Source: Centrapalus pauciflorus
Lineage: Eukaryota; Streptophyta; Magnoliopsida; Asterales; Asteraceae
Length of the DNA stretch: 64,000 nucleotides
Direction: 5' to 3'
Assembly: GCA_020465985.1 (NCBI GenBank)
Contig: JAANYP010004377.1
Span: 19,274 to 83,273 of the forward strand
Below are positions 23,182 through 35,446 of the stretch, piece after piece. Position 1 is the stretch's first letter. Every line of letters starts with the position of its first letter. A model generated the notes under the pieces. It was not told the DNA's origin, ran no database searches, and saw nothing but the letters and a program-made list of their open reading frames with translations. The position numbers were made by a program, and so were the translations under genes.

Positions 23182-26100
23182 GTTTGGTACTTGGACAGTG
23201 GCTGCTCAGGGCACATGACAGGTTGTAAAGAATTGCTGAGTGATCTCAGGCCTGAAAAAGGGCCAAAAGTCACATTTGGTGACAATGTACAGGGATCCAC
23301 TGAGGGATATGGAACTCTTAAAGCTGGTGCTGCAGTGTTCAAAAGAGTAGCCTATGTGGTTGGGCTAAAACATAACCATGTTAGCATAAGCCAACTGTGT
23401 GATGCTGGCTATAAGGTTAACTTTGATGAGCACCTGGGTTACATATTGGATCCCCAAGGCAAAGTTGTGCTATGTGCTCAACGAAAGAAAGGTGTATATG
23501 TTGTGGACATGCAATCTGCTGATCCTACAACTGAAACCTGCTTTCTCACAAGAACAAATGCAGACTTAAACTGGTTATGGCATAAAAGGCTGTCACATCT
23601 GAACTTCAAGAACATCAACAAACTCTGTAAGAAAGAGTTGGTGACAGGTTTGCCTTCTATGACCTTTGTTAAAGATAAACTCTACACAGCTTGTGAGAAA
23701 GGCAAGCAGAGAAAATCATCATTTAAATCCAAACATAACTTCTCTATTGATACTCCTCTCTTCTTAATCCATATGGACTTGTTTGGACCTGTTAATGTCC
23801 CAAGTCTAGGAGGAAGAAGATACACTCTAGTAATGGTTGATGAGTTCTCCAGGTACACGTGGGTTATCTTCTTGAAGAACAAAGGAGAGGCTGCTAGAGA
23901 AATTATTGGATTTGTGAAAAAGATGGAAATGCTGAACTCTGCCCAAGTGAAGCAGCTTAGAAGTGATCATGGTACTGAATGCAAAAGCAGTACTCTTGAA
24001 GACTTCTGTGAAGAGAGAGGAATCACTCAAAACTTTTCAGCTGTAAGAACTCCACAACAAAATGGAGTTGCTGAAAGGAGAAACCGAACTCTCACTGAAG
24101 CTGCTGAAACCATGTTGTGTGCATCAGGTTTACCTTCATCATTCTAGGCTGAAGCTGTTAACACTGCCTGCTTCACCCAAAACAGATCCTTAGTGGTAAA
24201 AAGGTTCAACAAGACTCCCTATGAGCTGCTCAAAGGGAGGAAGCCAAATGTCAGTTACTTCCATGTGTTTGGGTGTCCCTGCTTCATTCTGAATCAGAGG
24301 GACCAACTGACAAAGTTTGAACCTAAAGCTGATGAAGGTGTGTTTGTTGGCTACTCTGCTATCTCTAAAGCCTACAGAGTGTACAACAACAAAAGAAAGG
24401 TGATAGATGAACCTATCAATGTCACCTTTGAAGAGTCCAAGAATGCTTCCACCAAAGCTGTTCCTGAATCAGTTTCAGAAGAACTTAACTTTGATGACCT
24501 CATGCATTCAAACAATGAAGATGACTCAAAAGCTTCCACTACACCCAATGTGGAACCTGTTAATCATGATGGGCATGATGATGATTATGTCAATACACCC
24601 TGTGTGAATAAGTGTACTGACTTAATTACAACTGCATGTCCTGAACCTATCAATGCTGATTTTCCCAGTTCTACTGCTGATATGTTCAACAGTGGTCAGA
24701 CATGCTCAACAAGTGAACAGGCTCAAGACAACAGTGTGTCTGAAAATCTTGAGAGCTGTTCAACAGGACCTGCTGAAGATGTTAACAACACATGTGAATC
24801 ATCATTGAAAAATGATCCTAAGTGGATCAGGTGTCACCCCAATGATCAAATAATTGGTGACATCAACAAAGGGGTACAAACAAGGTGGGACAGCTTAGGG
24901 AACTTCTGTATGTTCTCTAGCTTTGTTTCACTAATGGAGCCAAAGAAAGTGGATGAAGCACTAAAAGATGCCAATTGGATCACTGCCATGCAAGAAGAAC
25001 TCAATCAGTTTGAGAGAAACAAAGTATGGAAGCTGGTCCCTGCACCTAAAGGCAAAACCATAATTGGCACAAAATGGGTTTTCAGGAATAAGATGGATGA
25101 GCAAGGTCATGTCATTAGAAATAAGGCAAGACTGGTTGCTCAGGGCTACAGACAGGAGGAAGGAATTGATTATGATGAAACATTTGCTCCTGTGGCCAGG
25201 CTAGAAGCAATTCGTTTGTATCTAGCCTACGCTGCTCATAAGAGCATTAAGGTATTTCAAATGGATGTGAAGAGTGCATTTTTGAATGGGAAGCTTCAAG
25301 AAGAAGTTTATGTCAAGCAGCCTCCAGGTTTTGAAAATGAACAACATCCAGGTTTTGTCTATAAGTTGGACAAAGCTCTCTATGGTCTCAAACAAGCACC
25401 TAGAGCCTGGTATGACACTCTTACTGATTTCCTTATGAGCAATGGGTATTCCAGAGGTAAAGTGGATACCACAATGTTCATAAAGAAGGTGAAGTCTGAT
25501 ATTATGCTTGTTCAAATTTATGTGGATGACATCATATTTGGTTCTACAAATGAGCAGTTTTGCAAGAATTTTTCATTACTCATGAAATCTAAATATGAAA
25601 TGAGTATGATGGGAGAACTTACTTTCTTTTTAGGATTACAGGTTAAACAAACCTCAACTGGAATTTTCATAAATCAAAGAAAGTATACCTTAGATCTCTT
25701 GAAAAAGTTTAAATTTGATCAAAGTTCTCCTATTAAAACCCCGATGGCAACCAATGTAAAATTGGATGCTGATACCAGTGGCAAAGCTGTTTCAGTAACA
25801 GCTTACAGAGGTATGATTAGGAGCTTGCTATACTTAACTGCTAGTAGACCTGATATTATGTTTGCTACCTGTCTGTGTGCTAGGTTCCAAGCTGATCCAA
25901 AAGAATCTCATCTAGCTGCTGTTAAAAGAATCTTCAGATACCTGAAGGGTACACCAGGTTTGGGTCTTTGGTATCCCAAAGACTCCAGCCTTGAACTAAC
26001 AGGTTATTCAGATTCTGATTTTGCAGGCTGCAGGCTAGATAGGAAAAGCACAACAGGTGGATGTCAACTTCTTGGTGGAAAGTTGATAAGTTGGTGCAGC

Positions 26101-26466
26101 AAGAAGCAGAACTCAGTGTCTACTTCTACTGCTGAAGCTGAGTACATTGCTGCTGGAAGCTGCTGTGGGCAGATTCTGTGGATGCAGCATCAGCTTGAAG
26201 ATTATGGGCTTGTGTATAGGAAAATTCCTATTCTGTGTGATAACACAAGTGCCATAGCCATTTCCAACAATCCAGTATTTCAATCTAGAACAAAGCATAT
26301 TGAAGTCAGACATCACTTCATCAGGGATCACATTCAGAAAGGTAATGTGGAGGTAAGTTTTATTTCCACTAATGAACAGCTTGCAGACATTTTCACCAAA
26401 CCTCTTGATGAAAACAGGTTTAATTACCTTGTCAGCAAGCTGGGCATGTTAAACAAGAGTGACTAA
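23182..26466 (+). pseudogene. pol: pol of element B (PR-INT-RT-RNase H), one nonsense codon
   Basis: Domains: protease (YLDSGCSGHMTG), pre-integrase zinc region (LWHKRLSHLNF), integrase D (HMDLFGP), D (RSDHGTEC) and E (GVAERRNRTL), linker, RT (YVDDIIFGS), RNase H ([33 protein letters not shown]). A TAG at 24145-24147 replaces the conserved W in SSFWAEAVN. Otherwise the frame is open to 26466. RT and RNase H motifs look intact. Confidence 0.88.
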
Positions 26467-27169
26467 GTGTTTCTCAAAGGTCTAAGAATTTGTGTGTTTC
26501 ACACTGCTCAAGTTTCTCAGAACAGCTTAGACAGAACAGGTTATACATGTTCTGTACTTAGTCATTTGTCTGAAAAACTTGAACAGCTTGAGCATACAAC
26601 AGGCTGAACAAAAACAGTTTACTCGTCCAGCCTGCTCTGATGGTTCAATCTTCACCCTATTCACTCCTTCACACTGTCTTACAAGCCATTGTCTTGTAAC
26701 CTGTTCAACTATTGAACACAACCTGTTCTTACAAAAGAGAGCAGGCTGAAGGAACAGTTTGAAGAATGAACAGCTTGAAGATTGAACACCTTGTGATGAC
26801 CCTGCTCATCACAGGTTTGACCAACAACTTAGACTAACAATTTTAATTACCTTTCTTCACAATTAAGTTACTTAATTTATGTTTTTATTTAACTTAATTA
26901 CTGCGGATAATGTGGATTACATGTGTTAGTGATTAAAAAGGTCAAGTGGTCTGACAAATGTTTCTGACATGGACAACCGTTCCGTTTTCCATTAACTACA
27001 TTTCAAATCAAACCGCCCAAACCTTCTCTCTCATACACACTCACATTCAAATCCTATAAATACCCAACTACTGTTTCATCTTCGTCTTCCTCATCATTTC
27101 CAGAAATCCTCAAGAACCCTATATATCGACTAAGTGTCTTCTGCTTCTCCAAACCTCAAAACTTCCCAA
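26467..27169 (+). other. Spacer between pol and third ORF of element B
   Basis: No ORF. Bases 26500-26820 are crowded with GAACAGCTTGA / AACAGGCTGA / CAGCCTGCTC words, matching the word family in the B LTR. Bases 27060-27170 are C/T-rich and lead into the third ORF start, so a promoter or splice acceptor could lie here; none is demonstrable. Confidence 0.55.
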
Positions 27170-30100
27170 ATGGCTCACAGACCTAATCCCCTTCTTCCAG
27201 TGTTCGTTGGTGATGATGTTGTCAAACACTCATCAGTCACCACAATGCTGACCATCAAACCCACCAACTACATTGCAAATCTGACCATACCCAAGAACTA
27301 TGTGGGAAAAGGGTATGAAGAAATGGTGGAGTTCTTAAGAGTTCATCCGTTGAACTATGCAATGACTGCAACTCCTGGTGTCCTGTACCAGGAGATGGTG
27401 TACGAGTTCTGGTACACCTGTGCCTACAACCCCAACACCAAAGTCATCAAGGGTACTATTCTCAATGGGACTCAGACCATTGAGATTAGTACTGATCTTC
27501 TCAGGGAGGTGCTTCGTCTACCAACTGCTGAAACATATGACATGCCTCAAGCTGAGGATGAACAAATGGGCAATCTGCTACGCTTCTGTGGTGTAGCAGA
27601 ACCCAAAATTGGAGCTACTTTATTCAGGAAGGAGTTGTCCCCCACTTACAGCTTCTTATTTGCTTCAGTCATGATGAGCTTCAGTAGCAAAGTTGGTTCT
27701 TTTGACCAACTCAGCCGTGATGAAGTCCCCATTGTTCTACAGCTGGTGGATGGGACTACAATCGACATGGCAAAATGGATTTTCCTGAATCTGAGGAATC
27801 TGGTGCAGCAGGAAACTCGTCCAGCTGCCCCAGATTTCTGAGCCTCATATTCAAGCATCATTGTGGTGAGCACCTGTACAATTCTCAACCTTTACTTAAA
27901 ACTGCTGTATTTCCTGTTATAGGGAATAGAGTATTTTATACACCTGTGCTACCCAATGAGCCTCCTCTATCTACTCCAATGAGGAGGTTACTGGGATTGG
28001 TGGAAGAACCCTCTGATGTGAGGGTGGATCCAGAAGCTGCTGCTCCCACAAGAAAATCCAAAGCCAGGTCCAAACTTGTTAAGAGGACCATGGCAACCGC
28101 TGAAGCTGGGCCTGTGAAAAAGAAGGTCAAAACAGCTCAGTCTGAGTCTGCTCCTTTAGCCTCTGTGGCTGAGGGGGAGCAGGCTCCTCACCCTGAAGCC
28201 TCTGTGGCTGGTGCCTTTGTGGCACCTGAGACTATGAAACAGGCCAACCCACCTGTTTCTGACCTAGTCTCAAAACCTGTCCAGTCTGAACCCCTCATCA
28301 CCTCTCCCCAATCACCCACTTCATCCATTCACTATCAACGAAAATCCATCTCCAAAAAGAAATCAGCCAAAACAACCACCTCCTTTGTTCCCTCCCAACA
28401 GGGTTCAGTTGTAAGAGAAGCAACCTCTGCTGCCTCTCCTATATTGGGAGAAGGTTCAACCCATTTGGAGCCTGCTTCACTCCAACCTGAGTCTCCCCAG
28501 AGTCAGCCTAGACCCTCTGGTTCCTCCCAACAGGAACCAGTTGTACAAAAGGAGATAACCACATCAACTATCCCAGCCTCCCAACAGGCTGAGGATATTG
28601 AAAGACAGGAGTCCTCTCCACTCCACACTGCGTCCACACTGTCCCCCACTCAAACTTCTTTACACCCTGAGTCTGCACAAGGTGTCAAACCTGCTGGTCT
28701 AGACCAACCAGCAGATCAGCCTTCAACTTCTGCTCCCCATGATACAGCTGTTCTACACCAAACAGCTGCTGAGGGACCAACAACCCAAGCTGATGAACCT
28801 GAGGGATCATACCATCCCTCTGGTGAGGCTGTTCCCTCCATGCAAACTCCATCAGCAGGTTTCACCACTGCTGATGTTGAAATGCATATCCCATCTCCCA
28901 ATGATGAGGTGCTTTTCCACCAAGGCACTGCAGAGGGAACACCCACTGGCCTTCATGAGGACGTTGCAACACAAGCAGCATCTGAAAGGCCCCTAACATC
29001 AACCCCTTTTCCTGATGAAGCAGCTACAGCCGCTGCTGAGGGACCCTTTGACCCCTCCAAGCTGGGCCACATTACTTTTGCCCAGGCTATGGAGCTTCTT
29101 TCAAATGTTCCTCTTCCCTCTCCATCAGATCCTCATACACCAGCCTCATCATCATCTTCTCCATCTACCCAATCTAAACAGTCCACCCATACACCTCCAT
29201 CTCCTAAAGACCTGCCTTTGAAGGATCAGCTTTCCCTGCTGACCAACAAAGTTGGTTCTTTAGAAGCATCTATGTCTTCTCTACCCTCTCTCATTTCAGA
29301 CTCTGTGTCTGAACAACTTAAGGGTTTCTTTGATCTGTTCAAGGATTCCTTTCCTGCCACTCCCCAACCTGATCACTCTCCACAGCTGTTAGCACTCACT
29401 GCACAGCTGCAAACTGTGTCCAACTCCCTCTCCTCTATTCTTTCAATGCAACAGGACTCTGTGTCCTCAATGACAACTATTTCTCAACTGCTGTCATCTC
29501 TCCTCACTTCTTGCAATTCTACCCTTCCTGCCACTCTGGCCAGCTTGACCACACTAATTGGCTCCCTATCTAATTCTATGTCATCAAACCTTGCTGATGT
29601 GCAAGATTCTCTCGAATTACATCTTGCACAGCTTCAAAGTTTCCTGTTCACCGAGTCTGATAGGGAACACATTGTTAAGCTGACCTCCCTTGCTGATACA
29701 CAATCCTTTTCTCTTCAAACCTGTCTTTCCCAGCTTGCAGAGGTAAAGGACAATTTGGCTTTCTTAGTGACTAGCCTTGTTGGCCCCAAGCCTACTGCCA
29801 AAACTGCTGGCAAGCCTGATGACTTTGTGTCTTCAGGCAGACCGGGTGTTGAAGGTGCTGGTCCATCTCCTTCAAAGGGGGAGAAGTCGTCTGCCTCTAA
29901 GACTAAGTCTAAGGGGGAGAAAACTTCTTCTCCTAAGGAGAAACCAGTGCCTGCAGCACAAATTGGTCAACCAGCAGAAATCTCTGAAACAGGTACAATA
30001 GAGGGTGCTTCTCAAACTGCTCAGCCTACTCAGGTTGAATCTCCAATCCCTGCTCAGTCTAAAGGGGAGGAATCCATTCCTGAGGGCAGGCCAAGCAGCA

Positions 30101-31301
30101 GAATGAGGCATCTGATCTTAGAGGAAGAAGAAGAAGAGGAGTAAAGTCCTGAAGCTGCTACCACTACAGCAGCTAAAGGAAAAGAAATAGCAGAAGTTGA
30201 TCTCATACAGCAGAAAGCAGCAGAAATCAAATTCCACAAAGCCAGGGCCAAAGAAATGGGTCTTCCTATGCACAAATATTTTGAGTTTAGAGAAGAACAG
30301 CTTCAAGCCCTGAAAGTTCTTAGAAAAGAAGAAGAATCTGCCAAAGCTGCCAAATCATTTGCACTTCAAGAAGCAAAGAAAGTTAAAATGTCTACTCTGG
30401 AAGTGCAAAAGAAAATATTGGAAGCTGCTAAGGGATCAGCAGGGGAGAAGGAAGCAGAAAAAGAAAAAAGTACTCTGGTCTCAGTGACCAAGCCTACAGT
30501 GCCTCATGCAAGAGCTCAGTACCATTTTGACAACCTGGCAAAGAAAAAATTTCAAGATGTTGCTGAAAGAAGGCTTGCCAAGGAAGCAATTGTCAAAGCT
30601 GTTCCTATATCAAAAAAGGCAGTCAGTGGAAGTTGAAAATAACAAGGATGGGTGCAGCAGGCCCAGAATTAGAAACATATGACTACACTAACGTAGCACA
30701 GATGGGGTACAGAGAATGGATTGAGCTGGCAGTTGCTCTGAGTGAGTCAAAGTCAGAAACGGCTAAGAGAATCAGGGCATATGTCAAGAAACTGATGGAG
30801 AGAGTAAAGAACCTTGGTCTGATCTCCAAAGAAGTTAGTGAAGGTGTCTCTGTGACACATCCAAAAATTAAGGCCAGGAGGACAAGGAAGGATACTGAAA
30901 TGGAACTACTCCTTGCACTGATTGAACAAGGCGATTATGCAATTGAAATGAAAGGAGTTGATCACAGCCTGCCTAGTGGAATAGAGTTTGAAGATGGCAA
31001 GATCATTGAAGAGCCTGAGCTGGGGGCATTTTTTGTAGATCCCTTAACTCAGAAGAAATGCTTTCAAAGAGCTTCAGATCTATACAAAGTGGATTTGAGA
31101 AAACTTGTGGCCTTCAGACTTGCAGTTTCATTCAGGCAGTCTCATAAGTGGAGAGCAGCCGTCTGGGATAAGCTCAGAGGCTTCTTTGAAAGAGGTGAAC
31201 TTGATGACCCCAAGTTCATGATAATAAGAAGAGAAGTTCAAGAACTTGAGGAAACAAGGGAAGAGCTGGAAAAGATGTTTCAGGTTCCCCCTCCAGTGTG
31301 A
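27170..31301 (+). pseudogene. Third (env-like) ORF of element B, broken
   Basis: The ATG at 27170 (MAHRPNPLLPVFVGDD) is preferred to an upstream GTG. The frame shifts between about 27800 and 27840, continues through an in-frame TAA (30142-30144) and shifts near 30633. The N-terminal region (GYEEMVEFLRVHPLNYA...) matches the E and A1 third ORFs. The middle (28000-30120) is low-complexity, rich in P, S, T, Q and E, with a hydrophobic-repeat stretch at 29220-29780 (SLLTNKVGSLEAS...) that may form coiled coils. The C-terminal part is K/E/A-rich and then more globular. AGGGGGAG motifs lie at about 28175, 29875 and 29910. Role unknown. Confidence 0.7.
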
Positions 31302-31634
31302 TGAAGTCCATCTGCCATCTGGGCAGGTGAAGAATGGAAGTTGTCCATCAGTTGGACAGGCTTACCATTTTATGCTCCCAACAAAAACAGTCCAATGTAC
31401 ATTAGTTGTAATTTATTTACATATGTTGTAATTTCCTTTTACATTAGTTGTAATAGACATCAGTACATTAGTTGTACTTTTGTAAGAACATGTGTTGTTC
31501 TAATGTAATCAAGAATCAGTGTATATATAAACTGATCTTTTACTTTATGTTGATGTTGTAATTTTGTTTCAACAAATGTACTGTAAAAATATATAGTGAT
31601 TTTTTATAAGGCCAGCTTAGACTGGTTATTGCAA
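31302..31634 (+). other. 3' noncoding leader to the B polypurine tract
   Basis: Four TTGTAATTT/TTAGTTGTA-type words at 31405-31475 suggest possible polyadenylation signals (TGTA-rich), but this is inference. No gene. Confidence 0.4.
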
Positions 31635-31646
31635 ATAGGGGGAGAT
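31635..31646 (+). other. Polypurine tract of element B
   Basis: AATAGGGGGAGAT directly precedes the TGTTAGG that opens the 3' LTR. Confidence 0.8.
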
Positions 31647-32751
31647 TGTTAGGCACAAAAAGGCCTCAGTCAAACCTGCTCTGCATCTGAGGGGGAGATT
31701 ATTAATCAAACCTGTTGATGCACTTGATGGGTAAAAGTTAAGGCCTGTTTATTCCTTAATAATAACTAAAAAGTGATTTGCAATATCAGTCCAAAGTTGT
31801 TCTATATGTTGCATGTGTTGCAACTAAGACAGTTTGTCCAAGCTGTTCTGTCTGCTGAACAGGCTGGACATAAACTGTCTACGCTGCTCTACAGTGGTGA
31901 GCAGCTTGGGCAGTTTACAAGTGTTCTGTTCTTTGTGAACAGGCTAAACACTTTATGGAATGTGTTTCCAAGTCCTCATGTATTGTATTTTACTACAAGA
32001 TCAGTTTACAAAGTCGAAGACAAAGTGGAAATCAGAACTGCTCAGCCTGCCCAAGCTGTTCAGTTACATGAAGACAAAAGGTTATTTGAAAAAGGGTGAC
32101 AGACCTTTTTCTTATATCAAAATAGGCCTTTACAAGGAAGAAAGACGCAAAGTTGATATTCCTTATTTAGTTAAAAGCAATGCAACAGTAGACAAAGTGA
32201 AAAGACAAAAGTTCTGCACATGTGAAGACAAGTCTGCTTTTCAGAAAAGTGCAGAAAAGTTATGTTGTCTTTTCAAACAAGACTTCTCCTTTTTCATTCC
32301 GTCCAATGAAGAAGTTTTACTTAGATCCTCTGAGTGAGTATAAAAGGAAGCTTCTAAGGTCAGAAAGATCAAGCCAAAAAAAAGCTAAGTGCTGAAGCCA
32401 AGAGTGAACGTGCAAGTGTGTTTTCATGCATGCAAGCCTGCTTGTGTAATACAGTTTCTTTGTGTCTAAGCTGTTCTACATAAGCTGTCCCTCTGAGTCT
32501 TGTAAACACAGTGAGTGCTTCTTAGTGAGTGTATTCATTGTAAACTAGTTTGAGTCTGTCTTAGACTAGTGAACATACTGTTGTATCTGTCATCTCAGCT
32601 TGAACCTTTCCGCATCCAAGCTTGTTTGTAATTAACATTTGTTAATAATACATACAAACATTGAGAAAATTGTGTGTAGTTTTTGAAGTGCTGTATTCAC
32701 CCCCCCCCCTCTATAGCTTAAAGCTATATACTTTGGGAACCTTTAGGGACC

Positions 32752-32755
<4 letters not shown>
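31647..32755 (+). repeat. 3' LTR of element B
   Basis: It runs from TGTTAGGCAC to CCTACA and is complete, unlike the 5' copy. It contains a TATA box (32339-32347) and a C10 run near 32701-32709 close to the end, as often seen in Sirevirus LTRs. The right flank is (TA)n. Confidence 0.85.
32339..32347 (+). promoter_or_regulatory. TATA box in the 3' LTR of element B
   Basis: TATAAAAGG, conserved with 10144-10152. In this position it could drive transcription outward into 32.8-34 kb. Confidence 0.5.

Positions 32756-32823
<68 letters not shown>
32756..32823. repeat. (TA)n array, right flank of element B
   Basis: Continuation of the array at 9390-9451; any target duplication of TATAT type cannot be told from the array itself. 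Confidence 0.9.
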
Positions 32824-32827
<4 letters not shown>

Positions 32828-33904
32828 ATTAAAATTTTAAGTTGGGTATATATGATATTATAAAGTTTTGGAAGGATATGTATGAAAAGCATATGTTTAT
32901 TATCATTTCTTTTCTTTTCTTTTCCTTTATATCATTTCATTTTCACTCTATGGAACACAACGTAAAGATCGACAAGCATAGAGCGACTCGTGCATAGTTT
33001 TACTATGTTAGAACAGATCAATTAAGGTTCTAGAAAAGCATATTTATGCAACATGGTTTCACCTTTTATCAATTTATGTACCACTTTTAACATGATTTAA
33101 GTAATGACATTTGAACTTGTTATCAAAAAATATAACGACCTTTTCCTTCTTTTACCAATTTATGTAATGAAAGATTTTAGAGTGATTTTTGAACTTGTTA
33201 CCAAAAGACACCCAATTTAACATACTTATTAATCCGGTAATTTATTAATTAAATGTATGTCATGTAAAATTTACGTGACACAACTACGTATACAAAAATT
33301 CTTGTCACCGTTTTTATTACTTGTCTCCGGTTAAATAATTACAAATACTTAACAAGGATTACCGTCAAATATTAAGAATAAATGTGAAGATTCAAGATTA
33401 ATCATTTAATACAAATGATTACTTTTCACTATACGATTTTGATTATTGTTAACCATGAACGACTAATATTTACTGTAGGGAATGAATATTATTTAATATA
33501 AATAGTAAAATTTTACAACATTGATTGATTAACTTTATATAACATTGTTTTTGAATCCCTATAGTTATCATCGATTACTTGACAGTGATATTTATTTAAC
33601 TCTTTGCAGTTTGCGGTTTGTTTAGTCAAAGTGAAAATAATATATTTTAAAATAGGACCAAAGGACAAGTTTCCAATCCCGCCGGGTACTATTCATGTTC
33701 AAAATAAAGCAAAGATTGTAGTAAAACTAAGATAAATTGTAATAGAATGATGGAAACAACTCATAATTTAGCAGCAACCCTTATTTTATTAAAAATTTCG
33801 AATAAGTAAGTGTAAAAAAATTAGTGAATGAATAAACAAAAATTAGTAAATCATAGTGTTTCTCACAATTCTCAATATATGTTTAGATTCTCACAATAAC
33901 ATAA
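32824..33904. other. Noncoding AT-rich DNA
   Basis: No gene, repeat array or transposon end recognised in about 1.1 kb. Confidence 0.5.
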
Positions 33905-34390
33905 GTCTATGTGTGTGACTCAAGTTTAATTGAATCCTATATTAGAGTGGAGTCATCAACTCTTATATTTAATATATATGTTCATTACAATAATTAAAAT
34001 ATTCAATTTATGCAAATTTACTATATACACATGTTCAAAAATGCAATACGATTGACTAGCTCATGTCATTTGAAGTTCATTACAATAATATGTTAAATCC
34101 ATGCAAAAGTGCAATATGAATGTGTTCAAAAGTGTATTACCAGTTTACATCATTTAAACATTAACATATTGTTTAAATATTGTGAGTATGTATAAGATAT
34201 AACTTTTAATCGTAATGTACTGATGACGTGAACCGGTCAATGTAATGTACTTTTGAACATGTGTATATTCCATTTTTGCATTAAATAAAAACTTTTATTA
34301 TAAGGAACACATACTTCTAATATGACACTCTAGTACTCCACTCTAATATTAGATTAAATAGAACTCAATCTTTTATACACATACATACAT
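33905..34390. mobile_element. Foldback MITE with long arms
   Basis: The left part (TATTAGAGTGGAGT... onward, about 33910-34060) is the imperfect inverted complement of the right part (about 34215-34385, ...ACTCCACTCTAATA). Inner arms share CACATGTTCAAAA / TTTTGAACATGTG. About 480 bases, no coding capacity. Confidence 0.6.
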
Positions 34391-34436
34391 ACATACATAC
34401 ATACATACATACATACATACATACATACATACATAG
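34377..34436. repeat. (CATA)n microsatellite
   Basis: About 14 tandem CATA units between the foldback element and MITE M1 copy b. Confidence 0.95.
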
Positions 34437-34817
34437 AATATGCTTCGAGAAAGTACCGCCTATTATGCAGTGCACCAGAAGGTACCATCTTTTAAAAAAA
34501 TTATAATTTTTTTTCATAAAAAAGTTTTAATTAACATTATGAATATCATATGTAAATTTCACATACATTCACATCTTCTAGCTCCTAAAAAATGGTGTGA
34601 ACATACACTTACATAAATTTGTATATATATATATGTGAACGTGCATTTATGTGATGCATGATTTAATGCACTTAGAATGTGTGAATGTGCGTGAATTTAT
34701 ATATCATCTGTGTAATGTTAATTAAAACATGTTTATGAAAAAAATTTAAAAATAATTTTAAGGGTGGTATCTTCTGGTGCGCTGTGTAATAGGTGGTACT
34801 CACTTGAACCTAAATCT
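34437..34817. mobile_element. MITE family M1, copy b
   Basis: It begins GAATATGCTTCGAGAAAGTACC and ends ACTCACTTGAACCTAAATC, with the internal GCAGTGCACCAGAAGGTACC / GTATCTTCTGGTGCGCTG pair. Its left flank is (CATA)n rather than (TA)n. Confidence 0.75.
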
Positions 34818-35446
34818 ACACACACATGCATATATATTATTTAATATGGTTTATATGAGAAGTTAAATAATTGTGAGAAATAAAAAAAACAATTCTAACC
34901 ACAAATTGTTGAATCTCATCTTTTTTATAATATTTTCTTGTGGGTCCATATTTGGTACAACACTTTTTCACTACAACAAAAATGTCATATGTACGTACAC
35001 ACTATTTTTACACGTTTTTAGTATGTGCGTAAATTTTTTTATGTTTATTCGAACTTATAAAGATGTAAAAGTCAGTTATAATTATAAGTTGGCAAATTTT
35101 AGACAACAATAGAGTTTTTATATTCAGATTTGTATTAAAAGAAGTTCACACATATAAATGTGGACAAAATAATAATTTATCCACGCTTAAATACATGAAA
35201 ATCAATTTGTGACACCTAATTTGTCTACACAAAAGGAAGCCTGAGAAATTTGAGTTTGACAAATTTACATCTACACTTTTAAATGTAAAAAAATTAAAAT
35301 TTGTTCACAGTTATACAAATGAACTTTTTTCTTTATAATAAAAAATGTGATAATTAGGATGATTTATTATCTATATTACATTTATTAATGTAATAATCTT
35401 GAACACGTTTATAAGTGCAAAAAAATTACTAAAATCTTACACCTTT
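34818..35446. other. Noncoding AT-rich DNA
   Basis: No supported gene. A CACTACAACAAAAA at about 34968 resembles a CACTA-type end, but no partner end was found. Confidence 0.45.

Larger units (their letters stand above)
9452..32755 (+). mobile_element. Element B: Sirevirus-like Ty1/copia retrotransposon, interrupted
   Basis: Its parts are a 5' LTR fragment (9452-10370), a gag lacking its start (21523-23181), pol (23182-26466), a spacer, a third ORF (27170-31301), a polypurine tract and a full 3' LTR (31647-32755). The 9452 and 31647 LTRs are nearly identical over about 920 bases. Minus-strand element A1 occupies 10371-21518. The end of the 5' LTR, the primer-binding site and the gag N-terminus are missing at the A1/B junction. 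Order of pol domains is copia-type (INT before RT). The element is not intact: it has in-frame stops and frameshifts in all ORFs. Confidence 0.85.

Noticed and set aside
27134..27169. GTG at 27134 as the start of the B third ORF
   Set aside because: An ATG in the same frame at 27170 is a normal eukaryotic start; GTG is not.
34968..35010. CACTA transposon end (CACTACAACAAAAA)
   Set aside because: No inverted partner end or three-base duplication was found.
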